A program made the translations under genes and the position numbers. Shown piece by piece: positions 62,388 through 64,000 of a DNA stretch of 64,000 bases. Under the pieces are notes generated by a model, which did not search any database, was not told the DNA's origin, and worked only from the letters and a program-made list of their open reading frames with translations. Source of the DNA: Sipunculus nudus (taxonomy: Eukaryota; Annelida; Sipuncula; Golfingiida; Sipunculidae). The number at the start of each line of letters is the position of its first letter. Within the stretch, counting starts at the first letter, position 1. The stretch lies in assembly GCA_026874595.1 (NCBI GenBank), contig CM049309.1, positions 42,979,079 through 43,043,078 on the forward strand, in the 5' to 3' direction.

Positions 62388-62600
62388 ACTGTTTATATAT
62401 TAACATATATATTTCTCCATCGATTTTTTCTTATACTTGTATATTAATATTCATATAATTGTTTATAAAACTCCCGCTAGAGTATTTATATGTAAACAGT
62501 TGTTTATATATTAACATATATTTCTTTACTGATTGCTCTTGTAATTGTATATTGATATTGTACTTTGAACTCCCGCTTACGGTCAGAATTTTTTAATACG
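62388..62600. repeat. 111-bp tandem repeat, two diverged copies
   Basis: TGTTTATATATTAACATATAT starts at 62390 and 62501. Both copies continue through TTTCT..TTGTATATTGATATT-like text to ACTCCCGCT. The second copy is shortened. Confidence 0.75.
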
Positions 62601-64000
62601 GCTCAGATTTTATGGTGCTGAAATTCCGCCATCAGTTAACCACTCAGCTGTGACTGATTCGAGCTGATTGAGCCGTACCAGCGACGCCCTGCCCCGCTCA
62701 ACGTCATTGGTTTTCACATCAGTCAGCGTTCACACCTGCGTGTGTTTGTATGACAATTAGCGGTGTGAGTCGGATCTTGATCAGCGAGTTTGCCATTTAA
62801 TTAACGGGTGTCGCTGTATGTTGATGTCATCAGGAAACTGTAAATCTTTTTTCAATGTCCGTTTTATCACATGAACATCACGCACGAACTATATGAAGTA
62901 AAATTCGCATAATTCACTCACTCGTATATAAGATGTAAAATAAACATAATGGCATGTTATGTGCAATGTTACCCACAATCCGTAATCCCGATCACTGAAT
63001 AATGTAAATCTCAATGTATTTCTGGTACCTTCAGTCTGTTGGCATGCCTTTGCAAATACAAATACGGCAGTTTACACAAAAGTTCAATAGTTTATATTTT
63101 TAATATACAATTGACTTGTATTTTATTGGTCATCTGTTTTTATACAGATTAGTAAATGTGAAAAACAGAATTGAATTTTATACTGTAGATAAAATTATGT
63201 TATATTAATACTTTGTTTGAATCTTGTTGATTGTGAAAAAAAACTTTTATCTTTCATTGTTTCTTGCCAAATCTCGACACTACTCGCCGCCGTCAAACCC
63301 CTTTAAGGCCCATTCCTTAATTAAGGGTACTTTATCTATTCTCAATATATTGAACGTAAAATTGTTCGGTACGCAACAGTTCAGAACGCAACAGAGTTCT
63401 CCTGTAATATGCCAAAATCATATTACATGCCTTATCGTATTGGTCAATATACGGGGGATGGCGGTATAAATCCCCCACTTTCTGGCAAGGAGGGACGGTT
63501 AATATAATCATCCCCCCCCTATTCAGAGAATTTTTTTTATATATTGCAAATGAAATATATTAATAAATAAATTATAGACTTTGGTTACATTTAGAAGTTT
63601 ACTATGAAATATTATATCTAAACCCGGTTTAGAATTAACTTATACTGGAAATAATACTTTATTTATTGAAAACCTTATACTTAATTGTAATATATTTGAA
63701 ATGTAATTAAGTATATATATTTAAAATGTGCCATACAGGCGCTAAAAAGGTATATACCCCCCTAGAAGACTAACTGAGCCACTGCTTATTGTATCCCCAT
63801 TGCCATTTTGCATGGAGGAAGAAAAACTTTCTTGAAAAAAAAAAAATAAAAAAAAAATAATTAAAAAATTGACACACACATTGCAACACTAATATACAGT
63901 ACCACTGGCAAATATAAATGGAAACTCAAAGGTTGTTATCGTGAATGTGAAATATTATTAGCTTATACCATGTAGGTCGTACATTGCTTGGAGTTAAGAA
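62601..64000. other. unique non-coding sequence
   Basis: No gene is supportable. The last part holds A-rich runs (63831-63868) and short AT palindromes. Nothing else is recognised. Confidence 0.45.

Overview
The window looks like nuclear DNA from an animal, and it behaves as a gene-poor, repeat-rich intergenic (or very long intronic) stretch. It is visibly AT-rich, with long (AT)n/(TA)n tracts and several families of short non-autonomous transposons. It carries a satellite-like array, and the octamer TAGGCCTA recurs at least seven times. This fits a marine invertebrate, most plausibly a lophotrochozoan such as a bivalve mollusc. That is an inference from repeat style; no gene confirms the taxon. 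No bacterial, plasmid or phage features are present.

No protein-coding gene can be supported. No open frame exceeds about 131 codons. The longest are produced by dinucleotide repeats (Tyr-Ile runs), by minisatellites whose period is a multiple of three, by ATC/ATT triplets or by G-rich transposons. No rRNA gene or intact free-standing tRNA gene was seen.

Layout. 0-6 kb: a degenerate GACTCGGA-type repeat, a near-perfect 1.16-kb direct tandem duplication, and microsatellites. 7-34 kb: mostly unique sequence, with two copies of a G-rich MITE family (7.0 and 11.6 kb), a T-rich strand-skewed segment (13.7-14.6 kb), several microsatellites, and a dispersed repeat at 27.5-28.7 kb. 34.1-35.5 kb: a dense nest made of a decayed tRNA-like sequence, a 338-bp MITE with TTA target duplications, an (AT)n tract, and inside that tract a 428-bp terminal-repeat retrotransposon in miniature (TRIM) whose LTRs carry a tRNA-like pol III promoter. 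36.3 kb: a 45-bp minisatellite. 38.9-39.7 kb: a 745-bp LTR of a larger retrotransposon, joined to a perfect tRNA-Pro primer-binding site. 41-44 kb: small elements, one related to the duplicated unit at 1.3 kb. 44.7-45.0 kb: (CT)n and (GA)n tracts. 51.2-55.5 kb: a 32-bp satellite-like array present in two large tandem copies. 56.6 and 60.5 kb: two further G-rich MITE copies. 58.8-59.6 kb: a tandem family built around GGTGGCGCCACC. 61.9-62.6 kb: a long hairpin and a 111-bp tandem repeat.

The most interesting object is the TRIM at 35025-35452. It has both LTRs, a primer-binding site, a polypurine tract, A- and B-box-like promoter elements inside the LTRs, and a possible 4-bp target duplication. 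The full-size LTR 3.5 kb away has the same six terminal bases and the same primer tRNA, so its family is a candidate source of the enzymes that would move the TRIM. Between repeats lie several blocks of compositionally balanced sequence with homeodomain-type cores. They could be conserved non-coding elements, but conservation cannot be judged from one sequence.
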